From: an uncultured Acetatifactor sp.
GTDB lineage: Bacteria > Bacillota > Clostridia > Lachnospirales > Lachnospiraceae
DNA length: 64,000 nt
Reading direction: 5' to 3'
NCBI GenBank assembly: GCA_910578815.1
Contig: CAJTSE010000002.1
Span: 1-64,000, forward strand
Below the pieces are notes generated by a model that did no database searches, was not told the DNA's origin, and was given only the letters and a program-made list of their open reading frames with translations. A program made the translations under genes and the position numbers. The first letter of the stretch is position 1, and each line of letters opens with the position of its first letter. Of this stretch, positions 33,828 through 42,023 are shown piece by piece.

Positions 33828-35402
33828 ATGTTTTATGATAATAAGATCTGGATCGGAGATTCTGACGGTGAAAAAGTGTGTATCCTGCCCAGGATGGCGA
33901 ACCGCCACGGCCTGATTGCCGGGGCTACGGGTACAGGCAAAACCGTCACCTTAAAGGTATTGGCAGAGTCCTTCAGTGATGCAGGCGTTCCGGTATTTTT
34001 GGCTGACATAAAGGGGGATCTGGCGGGCATGTGCCGCCCCGGTCAGAGCAATGAAGAGATACAAGGACGTATTGACGGCTTTGGTTTAAAGCAATGCGGT
34101 TTTGATTTTCAAGATTACCCCTGCGTATTTTGGGATGTATACGGTAAAATGGGTATTTCTCTTCGCACCACCGTTTCCGAGATGGGCCCCATCCTGCTGG
34201 GCAGGCTCATGGATCTGACTCCCGCCCAGAATGATGTATTGAACATCGCCTTCAAAATTGCGGACGATAACGATCTGCTGCTCATTGATACCAAGGATCT
34301 CAAGGCCATGCTGCAGTTTCTGGGCGAAAACGCGGCGGAATTCAGCATGGAATACGGCAATATTCCCAAGGCCAGTGTGACCACCATCATCCGTCATGTA
34401 GTCGCCCTGGAGTCTCAGGGGGCGGAGGCATTTTTCACGGAGCCTGCACTGAACATCGCAGACTGGTTTACCACCGGAAGAAACGGCAGGGGAACCATCA
34501 ATATTTTAGACTGCAGAGAACTGGTAAACGACCCTACCATGTATTCCATTTTCCTGCTGTGGATGCTGTCCGAGCTTTTTGAGACTCTGCCGGAGGTGGG
34601 CGATCCCGAAAAGCCCCGTATTGTGTTTTTCTTTGACGAAGCGCATCTACTCTTTGAAAATGCCTCTAAAACCCTAAAGGAAAAAATCGAGCAGATTGTA
34701 AAGCTGATCCGTTCCCGCGGCGTGGGAATCTACTTTATCACCCAGGCCCCCAAGGATATTCCGGACGGTGTTTTAAGCCAGCTGGGAAATAAAATCCAGC
34801 ACGCTCTGCGGGCCTATACCCCTGCGGACGAAAAAGGCATTAAAGCGGCAGCGGCTTCCTTCCGCACCAATCCGGAGTTTGATACCAAAACGGTACTTTC
34901 ACAGCTGGGCACCGGAGAAGCGCTGATCTCCGTGCTGGACGAGGACGGTATCCCCACGGTTGTTAAGCATTGCAATGTGCTGCCTCCCCAGAGCCTTATG
35001 GGCCCCATCCCTGATGAGGAAAAACTGCGGGAAGTAAAAATGAGCAACCTCTATCTAAAATACAAGGATGCCCATGACCCTGACAGCGCATATGAATTTT
35101 TGCAGAGGAAACGGCTGGAGGACGCAGAAGCCCTGGAACAGCAGAAGCAGAGCGAAGCAGCCGCAAAGGCAGCGGAAAAGGAAAGGATTGCCGCGGAAAA
35201 AGCGGCAAAAAAGGAAGCCGAGCGGAAGCAGAAGGCTGTCAAATCAGGTATCCGAAGTATTGCCAGCTCCGCCGGCGGCACCATCGGCCGGGAGGTCGGC
35301 AACAGCTTGGGTAAAGGTCTGGGCGGTTCCTTCGGCAAAAAGCTGGGCGGAAACCTGGGCGCATCCCTAGGACGCAGCATCCTGGGCACCCTGTTCAAAT
35401 AA
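33828..35402 (+). CDS. HerA/FtsK-like ATPase of the DUF853 family
   Basis: The 524-residue protein has a Walker A motif GATGTGKT near residue 30, DIKGDLAG, and a Walker B IVFFFDEAHLL near 275. The order fits the DUF853 HerA-like NTPase group. A charged coiled coil (about 430-475) leads to a glycine-rich tail (GKGLGGSFGKKLGGNLG). AGGAGG lies nine bases before the ATG at 33828. The partner NurA nuclease is not in the window, so its role in DNA processing, defence or another process is open. It is transcribed away from the two-component genes and has a terminator after its stop. Confidence 0.9.
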   Translation: MFYDNKIWIGDSDGEKVCILPRMANRHGLIAGATGTGKTVTLKVLAESFSDAGVPVFLADIKGDLAGMCRPGQSNEEIQGRIDGFGLKQCGFDFQDYPCVFWDVYGKMGISLRTTVSEMGPILLGRLMDLTPAQNDVLNIAFKIADDNDLLLIDTKDLKAMLQFLGENAAEFSMEYGNIPKASVTTIIRHVVALESQGAEAFFTEPALNIADWFTTGRNGRGTINILDCRELVNDPTMYSIFLLWMLSELFETLPEVGDPEKPRIVFFFDEAHLLFENASKTLKEKIEQIVKLIRSRGVGIYFITQAPKDIPDGVLSQLGNKIQHALRAYTPADEKGIKAAAASFRTNPEFDTKTVLSQLGTGEALISVLDEDGIPTVVKHCNVLPPQSLMGPIPDEEKLREVKMSNLYLKYKDAHDPDSAYEFLQRKRLEDAEALEQQKQSEAAAKAAEKERIAAEKAAKKEAERKQKAVKSGIRSIASSAGGTIGREVGNSLGKGLGGSFGKKLGGNLGASLGRSILGTLFK

Positions 35403-35457
35403 GTCCCATTGTTCAGCGAGCATGTTTACCCCGCGAGCAATATTTGCTTGCGAAAAT

Positions 35458-35515
35458 AAAATGACTGCGCAGTTTGTTCGAAGGAGCAGGCTGCACAGTC
35501 ATTTCTATTTTGTTT
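35458..35515 (+). terminator. Intrinsic terminator after the HerA-like gene
   Basis: AAATGACTG-C-GCAG pairs with CTGC-A-CAGTCATTT (one mismatch), followed by CTATTTTGTTT. It lies about 55 bases after the stop codon. Confidence 0.75.
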
Positions 35516-35553
35516 CATCGGCGTCCCTTATATGCCATCCACATTCTTCCCGG

Positions 35554-35690
35554 CATGCCGCCTCCGGCGGCACAAACAATCCGTGAAACTCTATGAAGAA
35601 TTGCCGAAAGGCAATTCTTCGAGGCGAAACTTAGATATTCTTAGGTTGAGTTCTTTTCAACCTTAGAATATCTTTTCGCCTTTCACACTT
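35554..35690. repeat. 137-bp interspersed hairpin repeat, copy 2
   Basis: It matches copy 1 at 29588-29724 at 135 of 137 positions. Its last eight bases include the stop codon of the sugar isomerase gene, so the repeat edge sits at the end of a coding sequence. All three stem-loops are kept; one of the two differences is in a loop. Confidence 0.95.
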
Positions 35691-36525
35691 CCAGTCTGGC
35701 ATATTCCCTCAGGATAAAATCCCTTGCCTGCCGGTTATTATCAGGCTTCGTATCCTCCAGGGTGGCATGTATAAAAGGCTTTCTTTCCTTCATAAACTTC
35801 AAAATTTCCGTGTAATCCATCTCTCCCATGCCGCAGCCTACAGAGATCATCTTGCCATTCTCAATGCGGAAATCCTTTAAATGCACCATGGCAATATCCG
35901 GCCCCAGCAGTTCAATCGCTTCCCTGAAAACCGCATCCCGCTCTTGATAATTGGCTATGTCCAGCAGATTCACAGGGTCAAAGATAATCTGCAGATTGGG
36001 CGAATGGATTTCATCCAGCACTCTTTTGGCCCGCCTGGGATTACATACAATATGGCGGAACACGGGCTCGATGGCAAACACCACCCCCATACTCTCCGCA
36101 TAGGACACTATAGGCTTCAGCCGCTGGGTAAAAAGCTGCAGAGCCTCCTCCGTGCCGCACTCCGGCGTAAAGGCATAAGCCTCGTTGGGTGCTCCCGTTT
36201 CCGTCCCCACCACGCCGCAGCCCAGCCAAGAGGCAAAGCGGATATGCGCCATATAGCGGTGAACGGTTTTTTCAAGGGTTTCTTTATTCGGCGTAGCCAG
36301 ATTTAAATAGCAGCCCAGCACGGCAATATCCACCTGATTCCTGGCAAACACATTTTTTATGTACATGGCAAGCCCAGGTGTCAGCGCTTCATCCGTAGTA
36401 GGAAACTCGTCGATAAACTTTGCCAGCGCCAAGTGCCCGCAGGCAAAGCCTCCCTCATGAACTGCTGCCACGCGCTCTTCAAAGGGCAGCTTCTGTACGT
36501 CGTGTAATCTGATTCCTAACTGCAT
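35683..36525 (-). CDS. Sugar isomerase/epimerase-like TIM-barrel protein
   Basis: The 280-residue protein of the xylose-isomerase-like TIM-barrel group has metal-site segments FAIEPVFRHIV (Glu), IIFDPVNLLD (Asp), MVHLKDF (His/Lys) and a late HATLEDT (Glu). It lies 12 bases after the GH28 gene in the pectin operon and may isomerise a sugar acid from pectin breakdown. The exact substrate cannot be told from sequence. The stop codon lies in the 137-bp repeat. Confidence 0.8.
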   Translation of the reverse strand: MQLGIRLHDVQKLPFEERVAAVHEGGFACGHLALAKFIDEFPTTDEALTPGLAMYIKNVFARNQVDIAVLGCYLNLATPNKETLEKTVHRYMAHIRFASWLGCGVVGTETGAPNEAYAFTPECGTEEALQLFTQRLKPIVSYAESMGVVFAIEPVFRHIVCNPRRAKRVLDEIHSPNLQIIFDPVNLLDIANYQERDAVFREAIELLGPDIAMVHLKDFRIENGKMISVGCGMGEMDYTEILKFMKERKPFIHATLEDTKPDNNRQARDFILREYARLEV

Positions 36526-36537
36526 CTTTCCCTCCTG

Positions 36538-38619
36538 TTAGTCCTGCACTATTTCCTCTACGTTCTCAAACTCCAGCGCTTCTCCCTCCTGCCCTTCAAT
36601 TACCACGTTCTCAAGCACCAGCCTGGAAACATTTCTGGCAAAAAGGCCCCGCTTACTGCTCTTCGGCACGCCTACGGACATGGCAGGTACGTCGTATTTG
36701 GGTTGATCCGCATAGCTGACAGAAATATTCCGCATCACAATCTCTTCTATCTTTGACTCCGGCAGACCGTCAAAATAAGCGGCCGCCACATGGCAGTTGG
36801 TGCATTGCATATCCTCAAACACCAGCTTCTTAATGGAAGGGGTCCTGTCATCTACAGGGTAAGCTTCTCTGGACTGCACATAGGGCGTCTTACCGTCCGG
36901 GTCACAGAAATAGAAAGCGTTCACCACCAACGGCGTCATCACATGATCCAGCACCAAATTGCGGAAAATGATATTGTTCAGCACCGCGTCTTTTCCTCTT
37001 CCTCTTCTGGTCTTAACCCGCAGTCCCCTGTCCGTATGGCGGAAAATGCAGTCCTCCACCGTCAGATTGATAATGCCTCCTGCCATCTCGCTCCCTAAGG
37101 TCACGGCTCCATGGCCGTTTTCCATCAAACACTGCCTGATTGTAATATTTTCCGACGATGTCTTATACCTGCTGCCCATATAGATCTTGCCGCTCTTTAC
37201 CGCGATGCAGTCATCTCCCAGAGAAAAGCGTACTCCCAGAATCTCCACATTTTTACAGGATTCCGGATCGCATCCGTCCGTATTCGGCGAATCCGCCGGA
37301 TTGAGCACATTGAGATCAATAAATTTCAAGTCCCTGCAAAAATAAGGGTGCAGGGTCCAGGAAGGAGAGTTGCAACAGGTTACTCCCTGCAGGATCACAT
37401 TCCTGCAATGATTGATAAAGAAAAGTCTGGGACGAAACGCTTCTTTATATCCCTTGGGATCCTTCCACCAATTCTCTTTGGAGGCATTGCCGTTGATGGT
37501 ACCCCGGCCATAAATCACCACATCCTCTACATCCACGCCGCAGAGGATTCCCGTGTACATTGGCAGAGGATTTCCCTCCCAGCTGCCCAGATTATACTGG
37601 TCCTTCCCGTCAAAACTTTCGATCATACCGGGGAACACAGGGAAGCGCTCCTTGTCCGTAAACGCCTTCAGTTCCGCCCCCTCTGCCAGCTCAATCCTGA
37701 TATGGCTTTTTAAAAACAGGCTGGTAATACGATAAGTCCCCTCAGGGATCAGCACCCGGCCGTCTTTGGGACAGGCCAGGACCGCCGCCTGGATAGCATG
37801 AGTATCGTCCTGCTCTCCATCCCCCTTTGCGCCAAAGCGCTTCACATCCAGGGTCACAAACTCATGGGCCGTCCGCAGCTCCACACCGCCTCTTTTCTCC
37901 GCCCCTTCAAAAATCTCCACCTTATAATCGCTGTCCGGCTTTAAATCGTACAGAGAAACAATGGTCCTCTCTGTTTTAAGCACTTCCCTGCCGTTTACCA
38001 GTACACGGTATTTCCCCACAGAAAAATACCTGCCTCCGTCCACAATCTCAATCACCGCATTTCTGGCCGTAACCATCACGGCCTTTACTTCAAAATCGGC
38101 AATCAGTCTCTGAATTCCCGCAGACGTCCCTGTCCCTTCCCCGTTTTCAAGGTTCCTGTCCTTCTCCGCCTTTGCGGAAATTACGTTTTCATACCGCTCC
38201 GCCTGCAGAAGATAAAGCGCTGACGCCCGGTTAAGAACGCCCTCCAGCTTTTCCCCTGCATCTAAGCCATACCGATTCACAGTTTCCTCAAACACCTTCT
38301 GAAACAGATCCGCCAGCTCCCTGTAATACTCGTAAAGCTGTGGACTTACGTTTTCAATGGTTCCAAGCAGCCCCTCCAAAAACAACTGCCTGTTCTCCAG
38401 GCCTTCTTCATTTTCCAGCTCTCCCTTTAAGATTCTCATCTGAGCCAGCAGATCCGGATAACCCGCCTTTCCGTTCTGCTCCGTCTCATAGGCCGCATAT
38501 ATGGGAAATACCTGGCCTGCCGCCCGAAACGGATTCTCGTCCAGGGCCGTTAAATCAAAAAGCCCATCTGCCCTTCTGGGAAGCTGTTTGATCTGCTCCG
38601 CATTCAACTGTTCCTTCAT
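36538..38619 (-). CDS. GH28 polygalacturonase, cytoplasmic, with N-terminal extension
   Basis: The 693-residue protein has three parts: an N-terminal helical region (1-150), a fibronectin-III-like domain (about 175-250), and a right-handed beta-helix from 255. The GH28 active-site motifs are all present: NTDG (446-449), DD (469-470), GHG (502-504) and RVK (534-536). An FnIII domain before GH28 is typical of exo-acting polygalacturonases that release galacturonate or digalacturonate. No signal peptide is seen, so it should work on imported oligomers. A short basic leader ORF (38616-38663) overlaps its ATG. The gene is followed by a TIM-barrel isomerase and preceded by uxaA and uxaB. Confidence 0.93.
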   Translation of the reverse strand: MKEQLNAEQIKQLPRRADGLFDLTALDENPFRAAGQVFPIYAAYETEQNGKAGYPDLLAQMRILKGELENEEGLENRQLFLEGLLGTIENVSPQLYEYYRELADLFQKVFEETVNRYGLDAGEKLEGVLNRASALYLLQAERYENVISAKAEKDRNLENGEGTGTSAGIQRLIADFEVKAVMVTARNAVIEIVDGGRYFSVGKYRVLVNGREVLKTERTIVSLYDLKPDSDYKVEIFEGAEKRGGVELRTAHEFVTLDVKRFGAKGDGEQDDTHAIQAAVLACPKDGRVLIPEGTYRITSLFLKSHIRIELAEGAELKAFTDKERFPVFPGMIESFDGKDQYNLGSWEGNPLPMYTGILCGVDVEDVVIYGRGTINGNASKENWWKDPKGYKEAFRPRLFFINHCRNVILQGVTCCNSPSWTLHPYFCRDLKFIDLNVLNPADSPNTDGCDPESCKNVEILGVRFSLGDDCIAVKSGKIYMGSRYKTSSENITIRQCLMENGHGAVTLGSEMAGGIINLTVEDCIFRHTDRGLRVKTRRGRGKDAVLNNIIFRNLVLDHVMTPLVVNAFYFCDPDGKTPYVQSREAYPVDDRTPSIKKLVFEDMQCTNCHVAAAYFDGLPESKIEEIVMRNISVSYADQPKYDVPAMSVGVPKSSKRGLFARNVSRLVLENVVIEGQEGEALEFENVEEIVQD

Positions 38620-38663
38620 TCCGATACCCCTGCCCTTTCTTTTTTACGCTTACTCTGTTTCAT
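38616..38663 (-). CDS. 15-residue basic leader peptide overlapping the GH28 start
   Basis: The ATG at 38663 has GGAGAAGG just upstream and encodes MKQSKRKKERAGVSE. Its TGA overlaps the ATG of the GH28 gene (ATGA), so ribosomes finishing it could restart on GH28. The GH28 ATG itself has only a weak site (GGCAGGGG, well spaced). It may be a real coupling peptide or a chance frame. Confidence 0.4.
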   Translation of the reverse strand: MKQSKRKKERAGVSE

Positions 38664-38724
38664 CGCCTTCTCCCCATGGCCTTTCGCTTTTTACACGTAT
38701 TCCAAATTCCTGGAAATAACCGCA

Positions 38725-38755
38725 TTACCCCTGGGCAGAGCCGTCCCAGGGGTAA
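38725..38755 (-). promoter_or_regulatory. Intercistronic 11-bp hairpin
   Basis: TTACCCCTGGG pairs perfectly with CCCAGGGGTAA around a 9-base loop, between the uxaA stop and the GH28 leader. There is no T-run after it, so it is more likely an mRNA-stability or attenuation element than a terminator. Confidence 0.6.
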
Positions 38756-38781
38756 GTATTCCATTCCGCAGACAATACGCT

Positions 38782-40326
38782 TTACAGCGTCACACCCTGC
38801 TTAAATATGGCCATATCATGGAAGCCGGCCGCCTCGCTGCGGACCAGCTTTCCGGAAGCCACCTCCACCACATAATCAAACAGCGCCTCCGTCTCTTCTT
38901 CCATGGTTTTGTCCTCCACCAGCACACCGGCATTAAAATCAATCCAGTTGGACTTTCTGCCCGCCAGCCCGGAATTCGTGGAAATCTTTACCGTGGGAAC
39001 AGGGGAAGCAAAAGGCGTTCCCCGGCCAGTGGTAAAGAGGACTATATGGGCTCCCGCCGCCGCAAGCGCCGTGGCGGCCACCAGATCATTTCCGGGAGCA
39101 CTGAGCAGATTCAGGCCCGCCGTCTCCACCTGATCCCCATACTGCAGCACACCGCGGACCGGTGCGCTGCCTGATTTCTGGGTGCAGCCCAAAGACTTAT
39201 CCTCCAGGGTGGAAATCCCGCCCTTTTTGTTTCCGGGGGAAGGATTTTCATAAATGGTCTGGTTATGACTCTTAAAATAATTTTTAAAATCATTAATCAG
39301 ATCCACTGTCTTGTTAAAAAGCTCCTTGTCGGCACAGCGGTTCATGAGTATGGTCTCCGCGCCGAACATTTCCGGCACTTCGGTAAGAATGGTAGTACCG
39401 CCAAGTCCGATCAGCTTATCCGAAAACCGGCCCACCAGCGGATTGGCGGTGATTCCGGAAAGACCGTCGCTGCCGCCGCATTTCATGCCGATCACCAGCT
39501 TACTTACGCTGACAGGCTCCCGCTTAAATCCGGCGGCATAGTCTGCCAGCCCCCGGATCACCTCCAGGGACTTTTCTATCTCATCCTCCCATTCCTGGGC
39601 CACCACAAACTTCACTCTTTCTTCATCATACTCTCCGATATAGGGCTTCAACACATCAATATTGCTGTTTTCACAGCCCAGGCCCAGCACCAGTACCCCG
39701 CCTGCGTTGGGGTGATTGATCAGATCCGCCAGAATCTTTCTGGTATGCTCCTGGTCATCCCCCATCTGAGAACAGCCGTAAGGATGGGGAAAGGCGATAA
39801 CCTCCCCCACCTCGGAATATTTCTCTCCCTGGGCAATTCTCCAGATATTTGCTTCCCTGGCAATGGCCGTGGCAACATTGTTCACGCAGCCCACCGTAGG
39901 AATAATCCAGATCTCATTGCGAACACCCACCTTGCCGTCAGGCCGCTGATAACCCATAAACACAGCTTCCGCCTCTTTTCCGGATGCCTCGGAAGCCTTC
40001 CCGGCAGCAAAGTCCTCCGTCTCCCCTGTGGGCTCGTAAGTATACTCCAGCAGATCGCCCAGCGCTGTCTTTATATTATGAGTGTGTATCCAGGCTCCCG
40101 CCCTGATGTCTTCTTTTGCATTGCCGATGCGGTAACCATATTTAATGATCTCTTCCCCTGCCGGAATATCACAGACAGCCATCTTATGTCCGGCTGGAAT
40201 CTCTTCCAGCGCGGTAATCTGTCTGTTCTCCCCCCGTACCTCCACGGTCACGGTTTCCCCGGCGGGAATCGTCTTCAGTGCTACCACTACCGAATCATTT
40301 TCATGAATTTTTATGAAATCCTGCAT
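38782..40326 (-). CDS. uxaA: Altronate dehydratase
   Basis: The 514-residue protein has an N-terminal SAF domain (to about residue 100) and the UxaA/GarD C-terminal domain with GYQRPDGKVGVRNE, HPYGCSQMG, GLGCENSN and KCGGSDGLSGITANPL. It removes water from D-altronate to give 2-keto-3-deoxygluconate, the third step of galacturonate breakdown. The start overlaps the end of uxaB by 16 bases. KDG kinase and aldolase genes are not in the window. Confidence 0.95.
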   Translation of the reverse strand: MQDFIKIHENDSVVVALKTIPAGETVTVEVRGENRQITALEEIPAGHKMAVCDIPAGEEIIKYGYRIGNAKEDIRAGAWIHTHNIKTALGDLLEYTYEPTGETEDFAAGKASEASGKEAEAVFMGYQRPDGKVGVRNEIWIIPTVGCVNNVATAIAREANIWRIAQGEKYSEVGEVIAFPHPYGCSQMGDDQEHTRKILADLINHPNAGGVLVLGLGCENSNIDVLKPYIGEYDEERVKFVVAQEWEDEIEKSLEVIRGLADYAAGFKREPVSVSKLVIGMKCGGSDGLSGITANPLVGRFSDKLIGLGGTTILTEVPEMFGAETILMNRCADKELFNKTVDLINDFKNYFKSHNQTIYENPSPGNKKGGISTLEDKSLGCTQKSGSAPVRGVLQYGDQVETAGLNLLSAPGNDLVAATALAAAGAHIVLFTTGRGTPFASPVPTVKISTNSGLAGRKSNWIDFNAGVLVEDKTMEEETEALFDYVVEVASGKLVRSEAAGFHDMAIFKQGVTL

Positions 40327-41771
40327 AATGCTGCCCTCATACCATTCTCCTTAATATCGTCCAGATAAGAGACCACTGCATCAGTAAGACCGGGCACCTT
40401 GTTCAGATCCTGCCCATGGAAATCTTCTCTCCCCAGATAAGCCGTCACAAAGGTCCTGGTATCTCTGCCGCAGTAATCCTTAAAGAACTCCAGCACGGCG
40501 CCGTCGTCCTTAATGTCATAAGTCTGCCCGTTTCTGCTGCCTTTTAATACACCGTCCTGTATCTCCGTACCATGATAAAATGCCAGCAGCGCCGCAATGG
40601 AAAAGGTAAGATGCACGGGCAGCTTCCCAAATTTGTCCACATATCCCAACAGGCTGGGCAGGCATCTTGCCCGCCACTTGGACACGGAATTTAAAGAAAT
40701 TGCCAGCAACGCATGATCCACGTAAGGATTGTTAAAGCGGTTTACCACCTCTCCTGCAAATTCCTTCAGCTCATCCTCCGGAAGGGTCAGTGTGGGGATT
40801 ACTTCTTCGAAAATGGTTTTATTCATGAAATTACGTACATCCTGATCTTCCATGGACTGCCTTACAATATCATTGCCGCAAAGGTAAGAAGCCAGCACGA
40901 AGGAGGTGTGGGCGCCGTTTAAAATCCGCACCTTTCTCTGCTTGTAGGGATGATGGTCCCCGGTAAAGATCACAGGCAGTCCCGCCCCCGGCAGGTCGAA
41001 TTCCCTGCTGATGTCTTTTTCGGATTCGATCACCCAGAGCGCAAAGGGCTCGCCCGTAACCATGATGTGGTCCTCGTATCCCAGTTTTTCCCATTCCTCC
41101 TGCTCCGTGGCACGAGGATAACCGGTCACGATCCTGTCCACCAGCGTGGATGTAAAGACGCAGGCTTCTTCCACCCAAGCCTTAAATTCGTCGGAAAGAC
41201 CCCAGTTTTCAATCTGCTGCATTACGCATTTGCGCAGCATGATCCCGTTGTCGTCAATTAATTCTACGGGAAGCATCACCAGCCCTTTAGACTTGTCGCC
41301 ATGGAAGGTTTCGAACCTGTGGAACAAAAATTTTGTCAGCTTGCCCGGAAATGTCTTTGGCGGATTTAACTCGAACTGATCCGCAGGGTCATACACAATG
41401 CCGGCCTCCGTGGTATTGGAAACCACAAACCGGAGCGTATCAATCTCGGCCAGAGCCTGATATTTTTCATATTCGTTGATGGCGTCCACCGCGTCCGCCA
41501 CGCTGGTCACCACCCGGTTAATAATTTTTCCTTCGCCGTTCACATTTCCCCTTAAGGACACGGTATACTGACAGTCCTGTTTATGAAAACTGTCCAGATT
41601 GCCAAACTCGATGGGCTTGATCAGTACAATATCTCCGTCAAAGGTCCCCTGCTCATTGGCAATGTCAATCATGTAATCCACAAATGCCCGGAGAAAATTA
41701 CCCTCTCCAAACTGAACCACCCTGACGGGTCTTTCCTTTTTATTCGTCATGGTTTTGTTTAATACTTCCAT
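40311..41771 (-). CDS. uxaB: Tagaturonate reductase
   Basis: The 486-residue protein of the mannitol dehydrogenase family has the NAD-binding start VVQFGEGNFLRAFVD and the catalytic-lysine region VRILNGAHTSF. It reduces D-tagaturonate to D-altronate with NADH. UxaB is preferred over fructuronate reductase (UxuB) because it sits with uxaA and no uxuA is seen. It is the first gene after the regulated promoter at 41871-41919, so it leads the uxaB-uxaA-GH28-isomerase operon. Confidence 0.93.
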   Translation of the reverse strand: MEVLNKTMTNKKERPVRVVQFGEGNFLRAFVDYMIDIANEQGTFDGDIVLIKPIEFGNLDSFHKQDCQYTVSLRGNVNGEGKIINRVVTSVADAVDAINEYEKYQALAEIDTLRFVVSNTTEAGIVYDPADQFELNPPKTFPGKLTKFLFHRFETFHGDKSKGLVMLPVELIDDNGIMLRKCVMQQIENWGLSDEFKAWVEEACVFTSTLVDRIVTGYPRATEQEEWEKLGYEDHIMVTGEPFALWVIESEKDISREFDLPGAGLPVIFTGDHHPYKQRKVRILNGAHTSFVLASYLCGNDIVRQSMEDQDVRNFMNKTIFEEVIPTLTLPEDELKEFAGEVVNRFNNPYVDHALLAISLNSVSKWRARCLPSLLGYVDKFGKLPVHLTFSIAALLAFYHGTEIQDGVLKGSRNGQTYDIKDDGAVLEFFKDYCGRDTRTFVTAYLGREDFHGQDLNKVPGLTDAVVSYLDDIKENGMRAALCRIS

Positions 41772-41870
41772 TTTTTCCTCACCTTCCGCCGTTCCAACGG
41801 CAAATTATTTTCGATCCTGGTTTTGCGCTGCTGCCGCTTTGTCAAAATCAGACAAATACGGCTTCCGTAA

Positions 41871-41919
41871 TGTAAGTGCTTTCATTTATTATTTTACCGC
41901 CAAAAAATGCTTTCGTCAA
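41871..41919 (-). promoter_or_regulatory. uxaB promoter with LacI-type operator
   Basis: On the minus strand TTGACG and TAAAAT are 17 bases apart (41914-41919 and 41891-41896). TGTAAGTGCTTTCA (41871-41884) lies at the expected transcription start. It is a 14-base inverted repeat with one mismatch, matching the pectinesterase operator. Confidence 0.8.
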
Positions 41920-41943
41920 CACAAACTAAGTGCAAAAAATATC

Positions 41944-41992
41944 TTGAAAAAAGAAATTGAGAAGGATATAATTTATTATGTAACTGCTTACA
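41944..41992 (+). promoter_or_regulatory. Regulator promoter with LacI-type operator
   Basis: TTGAAA and TATAAT are 17 bases apart (41944-41949 and 41967-41972). TGTAACTGCTTACA (41979-41992) sits at the transcription start, one mismatch from a perfect inverted repeat. This suggests autoregulation and divergent control with uxaB. Confidence 0.8.
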
Positions 41993-42023
41993 TTGTACGG
42001 TTCACGGGAAGGCGTATGCAGAT

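Noticed and set aside
39265..40368. A 367-codon plus-strand frame antisense to uxaA
   Set aside because: It is a shadow of a GC-rich gene whose minus-strand product carries all altronate dehydratase motifs.
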